Positions 7,765-16,454 of a stretch of 64,000 nt of DNA are shown here, piece by piece. The notes beneath the pieces are model-generated. The model was not told where the DNA came from and did not search any database. It was given only the letters and a program-made list of their open reading frames with translations. Source of the DNA: Bacteroides fragilis NCTC 9343 (lineage in GTDB: Bacteria; Bacteroidota; Bacteroidia; Bacteroidales; Bacteroidaceae); NCBI RefSeq assembly GCF_000025985.1, contig NC_003228.3:930001-994000 (forward strand). The letters are read 5' to 3'. Within the stretch, counting starts at the first letter, position 1, and every line of letters begins with the position of its first letter. Position numbers and translations under genes: made by a program.

Positions 7765-10205
7765 AAATGAAATTAATATGCTTTTTGATGTTGAGTGTGT
7801 TTTTTATTTTTCCGGTTCGGGCTAAAAACACATTCGGGAAGAAAAAAGACAAAGTGACGCGCTTGCATTTTTATGACCTGAATAAGAATGGGCGGATGGA
7901 CACTTATGAAAACCCTTCTGCTCCTGTGGAGTATCGTGTGGAGCATCTTTTGTCACAGATGACTTTGGAGGAAAAGGTAGGACAGATGCTTACTTCATTG
8001 GGGTGGCCCATGTACGAACGGGTGGGAGAGGACATCCGCCTGACCCCTCAGTTGGAGAAAGAAATCGGAGAGTACCATATCGGATCGCTCTGGGGTTTTA
8101 TGCGGGCTGATCCGTGGACGCAACGTACGTTGCATACCGGACTCAATCCTTCGCTGGCTGCCCGAGCGTCCAATCGTCTTCAATCTTACGTCATAGAACA
8201 TAGCCGTTTGGGTATTCCGCTGTTTCTGGCGGAAGAATGTCCGCATGGCCACATGGCGATTGGTACAACAGTATTTCCGACTTCCATCGGTCAGGCAAGT
8301 ACCTGGAATCCGGAACTGATCCGGCAGATGGGACGTGTCATTGCTATTGAAGCAAGTGCTCAGGGAGCACACATCGGCTATGGACCGGTACTCGACTTGG
8401 CCCGTGATCCGCGTTGGTCGCGTGTAGAGGAAACTTATGGAGAAGATCCTTATCTGAATGGGGTGATGGGAACTGCTCTGGTACGTGGTTTTCAGGGAGA
8501 GACATTAAACGACGGTAAAAGCGTGATAGCGACCCTCAAACATTTTGCTTCGTATGGCTGGACGGAAGGCGGACATAACGGAGGTACTGCCCATATAGGC
8601 GAGCGCGAACTGGAAGAGGCTATCTTTCCTCCTTTTCGTGAGGCGGTAGGTGCCGGGGCATTGTCTGTGATGAGTTCATACAATGAAATAGACGGAAATC
8701 CATGTACCGGAAGTCGTTATTTGTTAACGGATATCCTGAAAGATCGTTGGCAATTCAAAGGTTTTGTCGTGTCCGATTTGTATGCTGTCGGAGGATTACG
8801 GGAACATGGTGTTGCCGGCAATGACTATGAGGCGGCCATAAAGGCCGTGAATGCCGGAGTGGATAGTGATTTGGGAACGAATGTCTATGCTGAGCAGTTG
8901 GTTGCTGCGGTCAAAAGAGGGGATGTTGCTGTAGCAACGATAGATAAGGCGGTACGTCGCATTTTATCTCTCAAATTCCAAATGGGATTGTTTGATGATC
9001 CATTTGTAGATGAAAAGCAGGCAGTACAACTTGTTGCCTCTTCCGAACATACCGGACTGGCTCGTGAAGTAGCCCGTCAGTCAATCGTTCTGCTTAAGAA
9101 TAAGGACAAGCTGTTGCCGTTGAAGAAGGATATTCGTACCCTTGCTGTTATAGGTCCCAATGCCGATAATGTGTATAATATGCTTGGAGACTATACCGCG
9201 CCTCAAGCCGATGGGACTGTAGTGACAGTCTTGGATGGAATTCGACAAAAGGTCTCTAAAGAAACTCGTGTGCTGTATGCCAAGGGGTGTACAGTGCGTG
9301 ATTCTTCCCGTACCGGATTTAAAGATGCTATAGAAACAGCCCGTAATGCCGATGCCGTAGTAATGGTTATGGGAGGATCGAGTGCCCGGGATTTTTCCTC
9401 GGAATATGAAGAAACCGGTGCGGCAAAAGTCACTATAAATCAGATCAGTGATATGGAAAGTGGCGAAGGCTATGATCGAGCCACACTTCATCTTATGGGA
9501 AGACAACTGGAGTTGTTGGAAGAAATCTCCAGGTTGGGTAAACCGGTGGTATTGGTATTGATTAAAGGGCGTCCGTTATTGATGGAGGGAGCTATTCAAG
9601 AGGCAGAGGCAATTGTGGATGCCTGGTATCCGGGCATGCAGGGAGGGAATGCTGTGGCCGATGTGCTTTTCGGTGATTACAATCCCGCAGGACGTCTCAC
9701 TCTTTCTGTGCCACGTTCGGTCGGTCAGTTGCCGGTATACTACAATACAAGACGGAAAGGAAATCGTAGCCGATATATTGAAGAACCGGGTACTCCTCGT
9801 TATCCTTTCGGTTATGGTCTTAGTTATACAACTTTTTCCTATACGGATATGAAAGTGCAGGTAACTGAAGGAAGTGATGATTGCCGGGTAGATGTAACAG
9901 TAACCATACAAAATCAGGGTACTGCAGATGGTGATGAAGTGGCACAACTCTATTTCCGGGATGACGTAAGCAGTTTTACGACTCCTGCCAAGCAGTTACG
10001 GGCGTTCAGCCGTATTCACCTGAAGGCTGGTGAATCCCGAGAAGTAACTTTTACTCTTGATAAGAAGTCATTGGCTCTGTATATGCAAGAGGGGGAATGG
10101 GTGGTCGAACCGGGACGCTTTACAATAATGGTGGGAGGCTCTTCCGAGGATATTGCCTGCCGACAAGCATTTGAGATAAACCGAAAATATACTTTTAAAA
10201 TGTAA
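7761..10205 (+). CDS. GH3 beta-glycosidase (beta-glucosidase/beta-mannosidase type)
   Basis: 814 residues with a signal peptide ending near PVRA. An EF-hand-like calcium loop (DLNKNGRMDTYE) precedes the GH3 N-terminal barrel, as in many Bacteroides GH3 enzymes. The nucleophile Asp is in VVSDLYAV (D339); most GH3 enzymes have SDW here. The GH3 C-terminal alpha/beta domain and the terminal fibronectin-III-like domain (PFGYGLSYTTFSY onwards) are complete. GH3 enzymes remove single residues from the non-reducing end of beta-linked oligosaccharides. In this locus it could trim glucose from glucomannan fragments or mannose from mannooligosaccharides; sequence alone does not decide. Translation is coupled to the GH5 gene, and the methyltransferase gene begins 5 bases after its stop. 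Confidence 0.88.
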   Translation: MKMKLICFLMLSVFFIFPVRAKNTFGKKKDKVTRLHFYDLNKNGRMDTYENPSAPVEYRVEHLLSQMTLEEKVGQMLTSLGWPMYERVGEDIRLTPQLEKEIGEYHIGSLWGFMRADPWTQRTLHTGLNPSLAARASNRLQSYVIEHSRLGIPLFLAEECPHGHMAIGTTVFPTSIGQASTWNPELIRQMGRVIAIEASAQGAHIGYGPVLDLARDPRWSRVEETYGEDPYLNGVMGTALVRGFQGETLNDGKSVIATLKHFASYGWTEGGHNGGTAHIGERELEEAIFPPFREAVGAGALSVMSSYNEIDGNPCTGSRYLLTDILKDRWQFKGFVVSDLYAVGGLREHGVAGNDYEAAIKAVNAGVDSDLGTNVYAEQLVAAVKRGDVAVATIDKAVRRILSLKFQMGLFDDPFVDEKQAVQLVASSEHTGLAREVARQSIVLLKNKDKLLPLKKDIRTLAVIGPNADNVYNMLGDYTAPQADGTVVTVLDGIRQKVSKETRVLYAKGCTVRDSSRTGFKDAIETARNADAVVMVMGGSSARDFSSEYEETGAAKVTINQISDMESGEGYDRATLHLMGRQLELLEEISRLGKPVVLVLIKGRPLLMEGAIQEAEAIVDAWYPGMQGGNAVADVLFGDYNPAGRLTLSVPRSVGQLPVYYNTRRKGNRSRYIEEPGTPRYPFGYGLSYTTFSYTDMKVQVTEGSDDCRVDVTVTIQNQGTADGDEVAQLYFRDDVSSFTTPAKQLRAFSRIHLKAGESREVTFTLDKKSLALYMQEGEWVVEPGRFTIMVGGSSEDIACRQAFEINRKYTFKM

Positions 10206-10210
10206 ACGTC

Positions 10211-11464
10211 ATGAACAGATCAAGAGATAAAGTGCGTTGTGCACTCAATCATCAGAATGCAGGTAGTATACCGGTTGATTTCGGGTCTACAGCAGTCACG
10301 GGTATCCATTGCCGTATTGTGGAAGCGCTAAGAAACTATTATGGACTGGCACCCCGTCCGGTGAAGATTGTAGATGCTTTTCAGATGTTAGGAGAGATAG
10401 ATGCGGAACTGGCCGAAAAGATCGGAGTAGACTGTATAGGTATAGGTGGACCCAAAGATATCTTCGATTTGGATACGACTCGTATGCACGAACAGACAAC
10501 CCCTTGGGGGCAACGGGTGTTGGTGCCTGAAGCAATGGATTTAACTCCTGATATGCGGGGAGATGTATATGTGTATGCCGGTGGGGATCAAAACTATCCC
10601 CCCAGTGCCGTGATGCCCAAAGGATGTTATTTCATTAATGCTATTGAGCGTCAGCAGCCCATTGAAGAAGATCGTTTGGACCCGGAAGACAATGTAGAAG
10701 AGTTCGGGCTATTGACAGAGAATGATCTGGCTTATTACTGTGCTGAGGCAGACAAGGCATATCAGACCGGCAGAGCTGTTGTTGCCAGTTTCGGGGGAAC
10801 GGCTCTGGGGGATGTTGCTTTTGTTCCCGGTATGGGATTGAAGCAGCCCAAGGGGATTCGTAGTGTGGTAGAATGGTATATGTCTACTGCTATGCGGCAG
10901 GACTATTTGCATCAGGTATTTGAGAAAGAGATCGACATTGCCATTGCCAATTATGAAAAACTCTGGGCTGCATTAGGAGATAAGATAGATGTGGTGTTGA
11001 CATGTGGGACCGATTTCGGTTCCCAGGAATCACAGTTTTGCTCTATAGATACCTTCCGTGAGCTTTGGTTACCACACTATCGACGGATGAATGATTGGAT
11101 ACATCAACATACTACCTGGAAAATCTTTAAGCATTCCTGTGGAGCTATTATCCCGATTCTACCCGGATTGATCGAAGCCGGATTTGATATTATCAATCCG
11201 GTTCAGATTAATGCCAAAGACATGGATTCCAGAAGATTGAAAGAGGAATTCGGCAGTCAATTGACCTTTTGGGGCGGTGGGGTAGATACGCAAAAGATAC
11301 TGCCTTTCGGTACTCCCGATGAGATACGTCGCCATGTAATGGGGCAGTGTGAGATATTGGGCCGTGACGGAGGTTTTGTTTTCAATGCTGTCCATAATGT
11401 TCAGGCCAATGTTCCGGTAGACAATGTAGTTGCGATGTTCGATGCTCTAAAGGATATCTCTTGA
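10211..11464 (+). CDS. UroD/MtaA-superfamily protein, putative corrinoid-linked methyltransferase
   Basis: 417 residues with no signal peptide, so cytoplasmic. It belongs to the uroporphyrinogen-decarboxylase fold superfamily that includes the cobalamin methyltransferases MtaA, MtbA and CmuA. True UroD for heme synthesis is shorter (about 350 residues) and would not sit beside a corrinoid protein. An H-x-C pair is present (KHSCG, H308 and C310), but the expected third zinc ligand, a Cys near the C-terminus, is replaced by AVHNVQ (H395). The 334-residue relative at 13009 keeps the Cys. The two are therefore likely to do different steps, for example substrate demethylation versus transfer to the final acceptor. 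The gene starts 5 bases after the GH3 stop, so it is transcribed with the mannan enzymes. The methyl donor is unknown. Confidence 0.75.
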   Translation: MNRSRDKVRCALNHQNAGSIPVDFGSTAVTGIHCRIVEALRNYYGLAPRPVKIVDAFQMLGEIDAELAEKIGVDCIGIGGPKDIFDLDTTRMHEQTTPWGQRVLVPEAMDLTPDMRGDVYVYAGGDQNYPPSAVMPKGCYFINAIERQQPIEEDRLDPEDNVEEFGLLTENDLAYYCAEADKAYQTGRAVVASFGGTALGDVAFVPGMGLKQPKGIRSVVEWYMSTAMRQDYLHQVFEKEIDIAIANYEKLWAALGDKIDVVLTCGTDFGSQESQFCSIDTFRELWLPHYRRMNDWIHQHTTWKIFKHSCGAIIPILPGLIEAGFDIINPVQINAKDMDSRRLKEEFGSQLTFWGGGVDTQKILPFGTPDEIRRHVMGQCEILGRDGGFVFNAVHNVQANVPVDNVVAMFDALKDIS

Positions 11465-11644
11465 TAATTTTCAGAAAATACTATTTCTACCATGTTTGGC
11501 CTGTATTGATCATCAGATGGCTTTGAAATTCTCTTAAAGTCCCCTGATAGATCGGTTGGCAAATCGTAAAATCATCTCGCTGTACAATAAATTTATGTTA
11601 GGTAATCTTTAAGAAAGAGTATCTATATATTATTAATCTTATAA
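11465..11644 (+). other. 180-base gap between the first methyltransferase and the corrinoid gene
   Basis: This is the only sizeable gap inside an otherwise tightly packed gene run. I see no convincing terminator, no perfect TAnnTTTG promoter and no conserved cobalamin-riboswitch core. The last 60 bases are very AT-rich, and a CATGTTTG (11491-11498) is one base off the -7 consensus. It may hold a weak promoter or processing site. Confidence 0.4.
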
Positions 11645-12295
11645 ATGATAAAAGCTATGAACAACCTCAATGAATTATATGAAGCCATTTTGGCCGGTAA
11701 ATTGGAACAGGCAGTCAGTGTTACTCGGGAAGCTGTTGCCGGAGGAGCAGCACCCCAGGAAATCATTAATGAATATATGATTAAAGCCATGGAAGCCATT
11801 GGAGCACGTTTTGAATCGGGACAAGTGTTTGTTCCGAACCTCTTGATGAGCGCCCGTGCCATGCGTGGTGCCCTCGATATACTCAAACCACTGATGCAAG
11901 GGCAGGTCAATTCGTATATCGGTCGGATTGTGATTGGTACGGTAAAAGGGGATTTGCATGATATAGGTAAGAACTTGGTTGCTTCGATGTTTGAAGGATG
12001 TGGGTTTGAAGTCATCAATCTGGGAGTGGATGTATCGAGTGATAAATTCATTTCTGCGGCATTGGAAAATAAGGCAGATATTATTTGCATGTCCGCACTG
12101 CTCACCACTACCATGAATTACATGAAGGAAGTGATCGATGCCCTTGAAACCTCCGGGTTAAGAGGAAAAGTAAAAGTAATGGTAGGAGGAGCACCTGTCA
12201 GCGATGCCTTTGCCAAATCTATCGGTGCCGATGCCTATACCAGTAATGCCAATGCAGCCGTAATAATGGCCAAGAAGTTGATAAACGCCTGTTGA
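11645..12295 (+). CDS. Corrinoid (B12-binding) methyl-carrier protein, MtaC/MtbC-like
   Basis: 216 residues from this start; ATG at 11660 is equally plausible. The N-terminal 85 residues match the four-helix cap (B12-binding 2) domain. The C-terminal Rossmann-like domain carries GDLHDIGKN, the D-x-H-x-x-G signature whose His (H105) is the lower cobalt ligand in base-off binding. The later SALLTTTM and VGGAPV segments are also typical. Such proteins shuttle a methyl group between a substrate-specific methyltransferase and an acceptor methyltransferase, as in methanol, methylamine and O-demethylase systems. Its flanks are exactly such partners: UroD-type proteins on both sides and an activation-type protein directly downstream. 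It is too small to be MetH, so it is a stand-alone carrier. Confidence 0.88.
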   Translation: MIKAMNNLNELYEAILAGKLEQAVSVTREAVAGGAAPQEIINEYMIKAMEAIGARFESGQVFVPNLLMSARAMRGALDILKPLMQGQVNSYIGRIVIGTVKGDLHDIGKNLVASMFEGCGFEVINLGVDVSSDKFISAALENKADIICMSALLTTTMNYMKEVIDALETSGLRGKVKVMVGGAPVSDAFAKSIGADAYTSNANAAVIMAKKLINAC

Positions 12296-12297
12296 AT

Positions 12298-13002
12298 ATG
12301 CCACTGGTGAATTCCCATATTGTTGAAGAGTGTCTGCCTTTCACTTCGTTGAGACTCGATCCGGAGGATATTAATCTTTCAATGGGAGCCGGTTACGTGC
12401 CTGATGCGGAGATACAGGCAATATCTGATGCATTGGAAACAGAGATTGCCGGAATTTGTACACCCCGCTTTCTGTATGCTCTGTTCGATGCCGAGCCGGC
12501 CGGTACTTGTGAGGTGGGAGTAAACGGTATTTCTCTGAAAACAGGATCTGTTATAACTCCTTATCTTAAAGATGCTGCGGGCTATGTACTCTTTGTTGCT
12601 ACTGCGGGGTACGAGTTTGAGGCTTTTCAGCATAGGATAGGCAGTCAGGGAGACATCTTACGCGAATTTCTTCTGGATGCTTACGGTTCGGCAATTGCTG
12701 AAGCAGTTGTCCGTGAAGTATGCCGGAAAGTGGAATCCCGAATGTTTCCTTTGGGATACGGAGTCAGTCATCCTTACAGTCCCGGTTATTGCGGATGGCA
12801 CGTCACGCAACAGCAGTTGCTTTTCAGCTGCTTGCCTGAATTTCCCTGCGGGGTCCGATTGAGTGATTCTTCGCTGATGTCGCCTATTAAATCGGTCAGT
12901 GGTATTATTGCTTATGGTCCATGTATTGTCAAACGGAAATATGGATGCGAACTATGCGGCAAAGCCGATTGCTATAAAAACAGAAATAAACTAAACAGAT
13001 AG
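12298..13002 (+). CDS. MetH-activation-domain-like protein with cysteine-rich tail
   Basis: 234 residues from ATG at 12298. An in-frame TTG at 12292 would overlap the corrinoid stop and add two residues; I prefer the ATG, 2 bases after that stop. It resembles small proteins related to the vitamin-B12-dependent methionine synthase activation domain, including a HPYSPGY segment like the AdoMet-binding R-x-x-x-GY loop. In MetH this domain binds AdoMet for reductive remethylation of oxidised cob(II)alamin. The C-terminus has Cys at 209, 217, 220 and 225 (GCELCGKADC), which could bind a metal or an iron-sulfur cluster. The likely role is repair or reactivation of the adjacent corrinoid protein, taking the place of a RamA/RACE-type activator, which is absent nearby. 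Biochemical role inferred. Confidence 0.72.
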   Translation: MPLVNSHIVEECLPFTSLRLDPEDINLSMGAGYVPDAEIQAISDALETEIAGICTPRFLYALFDAEPAGTCEVGVNGISLKTGSVITPYLKDAAGYVLFVATAGYEFEAFQHRIGSQGDILREFLLDAYGSAIAEAVVREVCRKVESRMFPLGYGVSHPYSPGYCGWHVTQQQLLFSCLPEFPCGVRLSDSSLMSPIKSVSGIIAYGPCIVKRKYGCELCGKADCYKNRNKLNR

Positions 13003-13008
13003 AATGTT

Positions 13009-14013
13009 ATGGAACTATCACTATATATAAAAGATAAATTAGTATCAGGAAAACGGGTAGCCATCCCCATTATGACCCATCCGGGTATTGAATTGTTAGG
13101 GAAACAGGTATCGGATGCCGTAACGAACGGTGAAATTCATTATCACGCTATCCGTGCATTGAACGAATGTTTTCCGCAATCGGCGGCTTGTACCACTATT
13201 ATGGATCTTACCGTGGAAGCAGAAGCTTTTGGAGCTCGACTTAGTATGTCCCCCAATGAAGTACCCAGTGTTTGCGGACGTTTGCTCACTGGATATGCAG
13301 ATGTTGAGGCTTTGCAGATTCCTTCGGTCGAATCGGGACGCATGCCTCAGTATTTGCTGGCCGACCGCCTGGCAGCAGAAGGAATAGACAAGCCCGTGCT
13401 GGCCGGTTGTATCGGTCCCTATTCTCTGGCAGGTCGTCTATACGATATGACGGAAATTATGATGGCTATCTATACCGAGCCCGATACTGTCCTGCTTTTA
13501 CTGGAGAAATGCACGGAATTCATTCTCCGTTATTGTCTGGCTATCAAAGAGACCGGAGTGGCCGGTGTTATTATGGCGGAACCGGCTGCCGGACTTCTTT
13601 CGAATGAAGATTGTCAACGCTATTCTTCGGTCTATGTGAAACGTATTATCGATGCTGTCCAGGATGATTCGTTTGCAGTTATTCTGCATAATTGCGGTAA
13701 CACCGGACATTGCACTGCTGCTATGCTGGCTACCGGTGCTAAAGGGTATCATTTCGGAAATAAAGCGGATATGATAACTGCTCTCCGGGAATGCCCTTCG
13801 GATGTATGGGTGATGGGTAATCTGGATCCTGTAGGAGTGTTCAGGGTACTGACGCCTGAAGATGTTTTTGCACGGACAGAAGAACTTCTGACCTGTACCG
13901 GAGAATACGCTAACTTTATTATATCCACCGGTTGCGATACTCCGCCCGAAGTACCTTTTGACAATATTCAGGCCTTTTATCTGGCTGTAGAGAAGTACAA
14001 TAAGGGTAGGTGA
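13009..14013 (+). CDS. MtaA/CmuA-like corrinoid:acceptor methyltransferase (UroD superfamily)
   Basis: 334 residues, cytoplasmic. The UroD-like barrel carries LHNCGNTGH (H227, C229) and STGCDTPPEVP (C309). This is the H-x-C...C zinc motif that activates a thiol acceptor in MtaA and MtbA. Methanogens use coenzyme M as acceptor; Bacteroides is not known to make it, so homocysteine or tetrahydrofolate is a more likely acceptor. The gene begins 6 bases after the activation-type gene and ends the methyl-transfer module. The next promoter lies within 60 bases downstream. The presence of intact zinc ligands here, and not in the relative at 10211, suggests this is the acceptor-side enzyme. Reaction partners are inferred from family knowledge. 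Confidence 0.78.
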   Translation: MELSLYIKDKLVSGKRVAIPIMTHPGIELLGKQVSDAVTNGEIHYHAIRALNECFPQSAACTTIMDLTVEAEAFGARLSMSPNEVPSVCGRLLTGYADVEALQIPSVESGRMPQYLLADRLAAEGIDKPVLAGCIGPYSLAGRLYDMTEIMMAIYTEPDTVLLLLEKCTEFILRYCLAIKETGVAGVIMAEPAAGLLSNEDCQRYSSVYVKRIIDAVQDDSFAVILHNCGNTGHCTAAMLATGAKGYHFGNKADMITALRECPSDVWVMGNLDPVGVFRVLTPEDVFARTEELLTCTGEYANFIISTGCDTPPEVPFDNIQAFYLAVEKYNKGR

Positions 14014-14044
14014 ATGATAATACCAGTATTGGATAATATTGTAC

Positions 14045-14075
14045 TTGTTTTCAAGGGGGAACCCTCGTACTTTTG
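14045..14075 (+). promoter_or_regulatory. Bacteroides promoter for the manA-mgp-transporter-epimerase operon
   Basis: TTG at 14045-14047 is separated by 20 bases from TACTTTTG at 14068-14075, a full match to TAnnTTTG. The start of transcription would be near 14082, 23 bases before the manA ATG. A GTAC...GTAC pair and a small AGGG/CCCT hairpin lie between the boxes and could be an operator. The promoter gives the core mannobiose pathway its own control. Confidence 0.7.
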
Positions 14076-14104
14076 CATAGTATTCATCGTTAAATAAACG
14101 AATT

Positions 14105-15229
14105 ATGATAAAGAGAATAAAGATATTAGCTACAGGTGCACTGCTATTGGCAGGATTGGGTGCTTGTTCACCTTCCGGAAAGAAAACAGGAGCGGATTCG
14201 ACTGTCGACACTCTGCGAACGGCGGAAACAGTGAATTTACTGAATAATCTACGGAAGGTTCCCACACAGGGGATTATGTTTGGTCATCATGACGATCCGC
14301 TTTACGGTGTCGGCTGGGAAGGTGACGAAGATCGCAGTGACGTGAAAAGTGTGTGTGGTGATTATCCGGCTGTCATGTCGTTTGATCTGGGCCACATTGA
14401 ACTGGAAAGAGAGAAAAGTCTGGATAACGTGCCGTTTCGCAAAATACGTCAGGAGACGATTAATCAATATAAAAGGGGAGGAGTGGTTTCTTTTAGCTGG
14501 CATCTCGATAACCCCTTGACCGGTAAAGATGCGTGGGATGTGAGTGATACGACGGTTGTAGCTTCCATACTGCCCGGTGGTGTACATCATGCGAAATTTA
14601 TAAGTTGGCTCGATGCTGTTGCAGCCTTTATGAATACTTTGGAGACGGAAGAAGGTACAAAAATACCGGTTATTTTCCGTCCTTGGCACGAGCATACCGG
14701 CAGTTGGTTCTGGTGGGGACAAAATCTTTGCACGGCCGACCAGTATAAGGCTCTTTGGCGGATGACGCATGATCGTATGCATGCCCGGGGAGTAAAGAAC
14801 CTGCTTTATGCTTATTCACCGGGATCGGAACCCAAAGATTCGACTGCTTATCTGGAGCGTTATCCGGGAGATGATATCATCGACCTGGTGGGCTTTGACA
14901 CCTATCAGTTCGACCGGACACAATATATGGAGCAATTGGATAAGTCGCTTGCTATCCTGACTGAAGTAGGTAAGGCGCACGATAAGCCTATAGCCATTAC
15001 CGAAACCGGTTTCGAGGCTATTCCCGATTCTGTCTGGTGGACACAGACTCTCTATCCGGTAATCAGCAAGTATCCTATCAGTTATGTGTTGGTGTGGCGC
15101 AATGCACGTGAAAGGGTAAACCACTATTATGCTCCTTATCCCGGACAGGTGTCCGCCGATGACTTTGTGAAGTTCTACCGTGAACCGAAAACTCTGTTTG
15201 TGTCGGACGTGAAGAACCTTTATAAATAG
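14105..15229 (+). CDS. manA: GH26 mannobiose-forming beta-mannanase lipoprotein
   Basis: 374 residues. A lipobox (LGAC) ends the signal peptide, predicting a lipoprotein. The acid/base Glu is in RPWHEHTG (E196) and the nucleophile in ITETGF (E300), the GH26 signatures. The gene heads a four-gene run with GH130, a GPH symporter and cellobiose 2-epimerase. That order is the described B. fragilis mannan cluster, whose GH26 enzyme is known as an exo-type mannanase releasing mannobiose from chain ends. Mannobiose is the substrate needed by the downstream epimerase. Naming rests on recalled cluster identity plus family motifs. It is preceded by its own promoter. Confidence 0.9.
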   Translation: MIKRIKILATGALLLAGLGACSPSGKKTGADSTVDTLRTAETVNLLNNLRKVPTQGIMFGHHDDPLYGVGWEGDEDRSDVKSVCGDYPAVMSFDLGHIELEREKSLDNVPFRKIRQETINQYKRGGVVSFSWHLDNPLTGKDAWDVSDTTVVASILPGGVHHAKFISWLDAVAAFMNTLETEEGTKIPVIFRPWHEHTGSWFWWGQNLCTADQYKALWRMTHDRMHARGVKNLLYAYSPGSEPKDSTAYLERYPGDDIIDLVGFDTYQFDRTQYMEQLDKSLAILTEVGKAHDKPIAITETGFEAIPDSVWWTQTLYPVISKYPISYVLVWRNARERVNHYYAPYPGQVSADDFVKFYREPKTLFVSDVKNLYK

Positions 15230-15265
15230 AAAATCAAATAAATAACGATAAAAACACTGTCCATT

Positions 15266-16438
15266 ATGAGTCTGTTTAATGATAAAGTTGCTAAATTGCT
15301 TGCCGGGCATGAAGCACTGCTGATGCGTAAGAATGAACCGGTAGAAGAGGGAAACGGAGTGATTACGCGTTACCGTTACCCTGTACTGACTGCAGCGCAT
15401 ACTCCTGTCTTCTGGCGATACGACCTGAACGAGGAGACGAATCCTTTTTTGATGGAACGTATCGGTATGAATGCGACGTTGAATGCCGGAGCCATTAAGT
15501 GGGATGGGAAGTACCTGATGTTGGTGAGAGTGGAGGGAGCAGACCGCAAATCTTTTTTTGCTGTTGCCGAAAGCCCGAACGGTATTGATAATTTCCGCTT
15601 CTGGGAGTATCCGGTGACCTTACCCGAAGATGTGGTTCCTGCAACCAATGTATACGATATGCGTCTCACTGCCCATGAAGATGGGTGGATATATGGCATC
15701 TTTTGTGCCGAACGGCACGATGACAATGCTCCCATAGGTGATTTATCGTCAGCTACAGCCACTGCCGGCATTGCCCGTACCAAAGACCTGAAAAATTGGG
15801 AACGTCTGCCGGATCTGAAAACAAAGAGTCAGCAACGTAATGTGGTGCTGCATCCCGAGTTTGTGGATGGAAAGTATGCACTTTATACCCGTCCGCAAGA
15901 CGGATTTATCGATACCGGTAGCGGAGGTGGTATCGGATGGGCATTGATTGACGATATAACCCACGCCGAGGTTGGAGAAGAGAAGATCATCGACAAACGA
16001 TATTATCATACCATCAAGGAGGTGAAGAACGGTGAAGGGCCGCATCCTATCAAGACTCCTCAGGGATGGCTTCATCTGGCACACGGAGTACGCAATTGTG
16101 CTGCCGGGCTCAGGTATGTATTGTATATGTATATGACATCGTTGGATGATCCCACCCGGCTGATAGCTTCTCCGGCGGGGTACTTTATGGCTCCGGTAGG
16201 AGAAGAGCGCATTGGGGATGTGTCGAATGTGCTTTTTTCGAATGGTTGGATAGCCGACGATGACGGAAAAGTATTTATCTACTATGCTTCGTCGGACACC
16301 CGTATGCATGTAGCTACCTCAACTATCGAACGGTTGGTGGATTACTGCCTGCACACTCCTCAGGACGGCTTTTCTTCCTCAGCTTCGGTAGAGATACTGA
16401 AAAACCTGATTGAACGAAATCTGAGATTGATGAAATAA
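15266..16438 (+). CDS. mgp: 4-O-beta-D-mannosyl-D-glucose phosphorylase (GH130)
   Basis: 390 residues, no signal peptide, cytoplasmic. It has GH130 features throughout, including [13 protein letters not shown], where Asp131 matches the general-acid residue reported for the B. fragilis enzyme. Arg/Lys residues for phosphate binding are typical of the family. The reaction is beta-1,4-mannosyl-glucose + phosphate -> alpha-D-mannose 1-phosphate + D-glucose (EC 2.4.1.281). The substrate comes from mannobiose by the epimerase two genes downstream. Phosphorolysis saves one ATP per disaccharide. It lies 36 bases after manA and 16 before the symporter. Specificity for mannosyl-glucose over mannooligosaccharides is inferred from length and operon context. 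Confidence 0.93.
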
Positions 16439-16454
16439 GAAAACCAAGAATAGA

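Noticed and set aside
10211..11464. True uroporphyrinogen decarboxylase (heme synthesis)
   Set aside because: Length, H-x-C motif and corrinoid neighbours fit the methyltransferase branch better.
11465..11644. Cobalamin riboswitch before the corrinoid gene
   Set aside because: No conserved B12-box or core elements were seen by eye; a covariance search would be decisive.
12292..12297. TTG start of the MetH-activation-like gene overlapping the corrinoid stop
   Set aside because: ATG two codons later (12298) is a better start; the difference is two residues.
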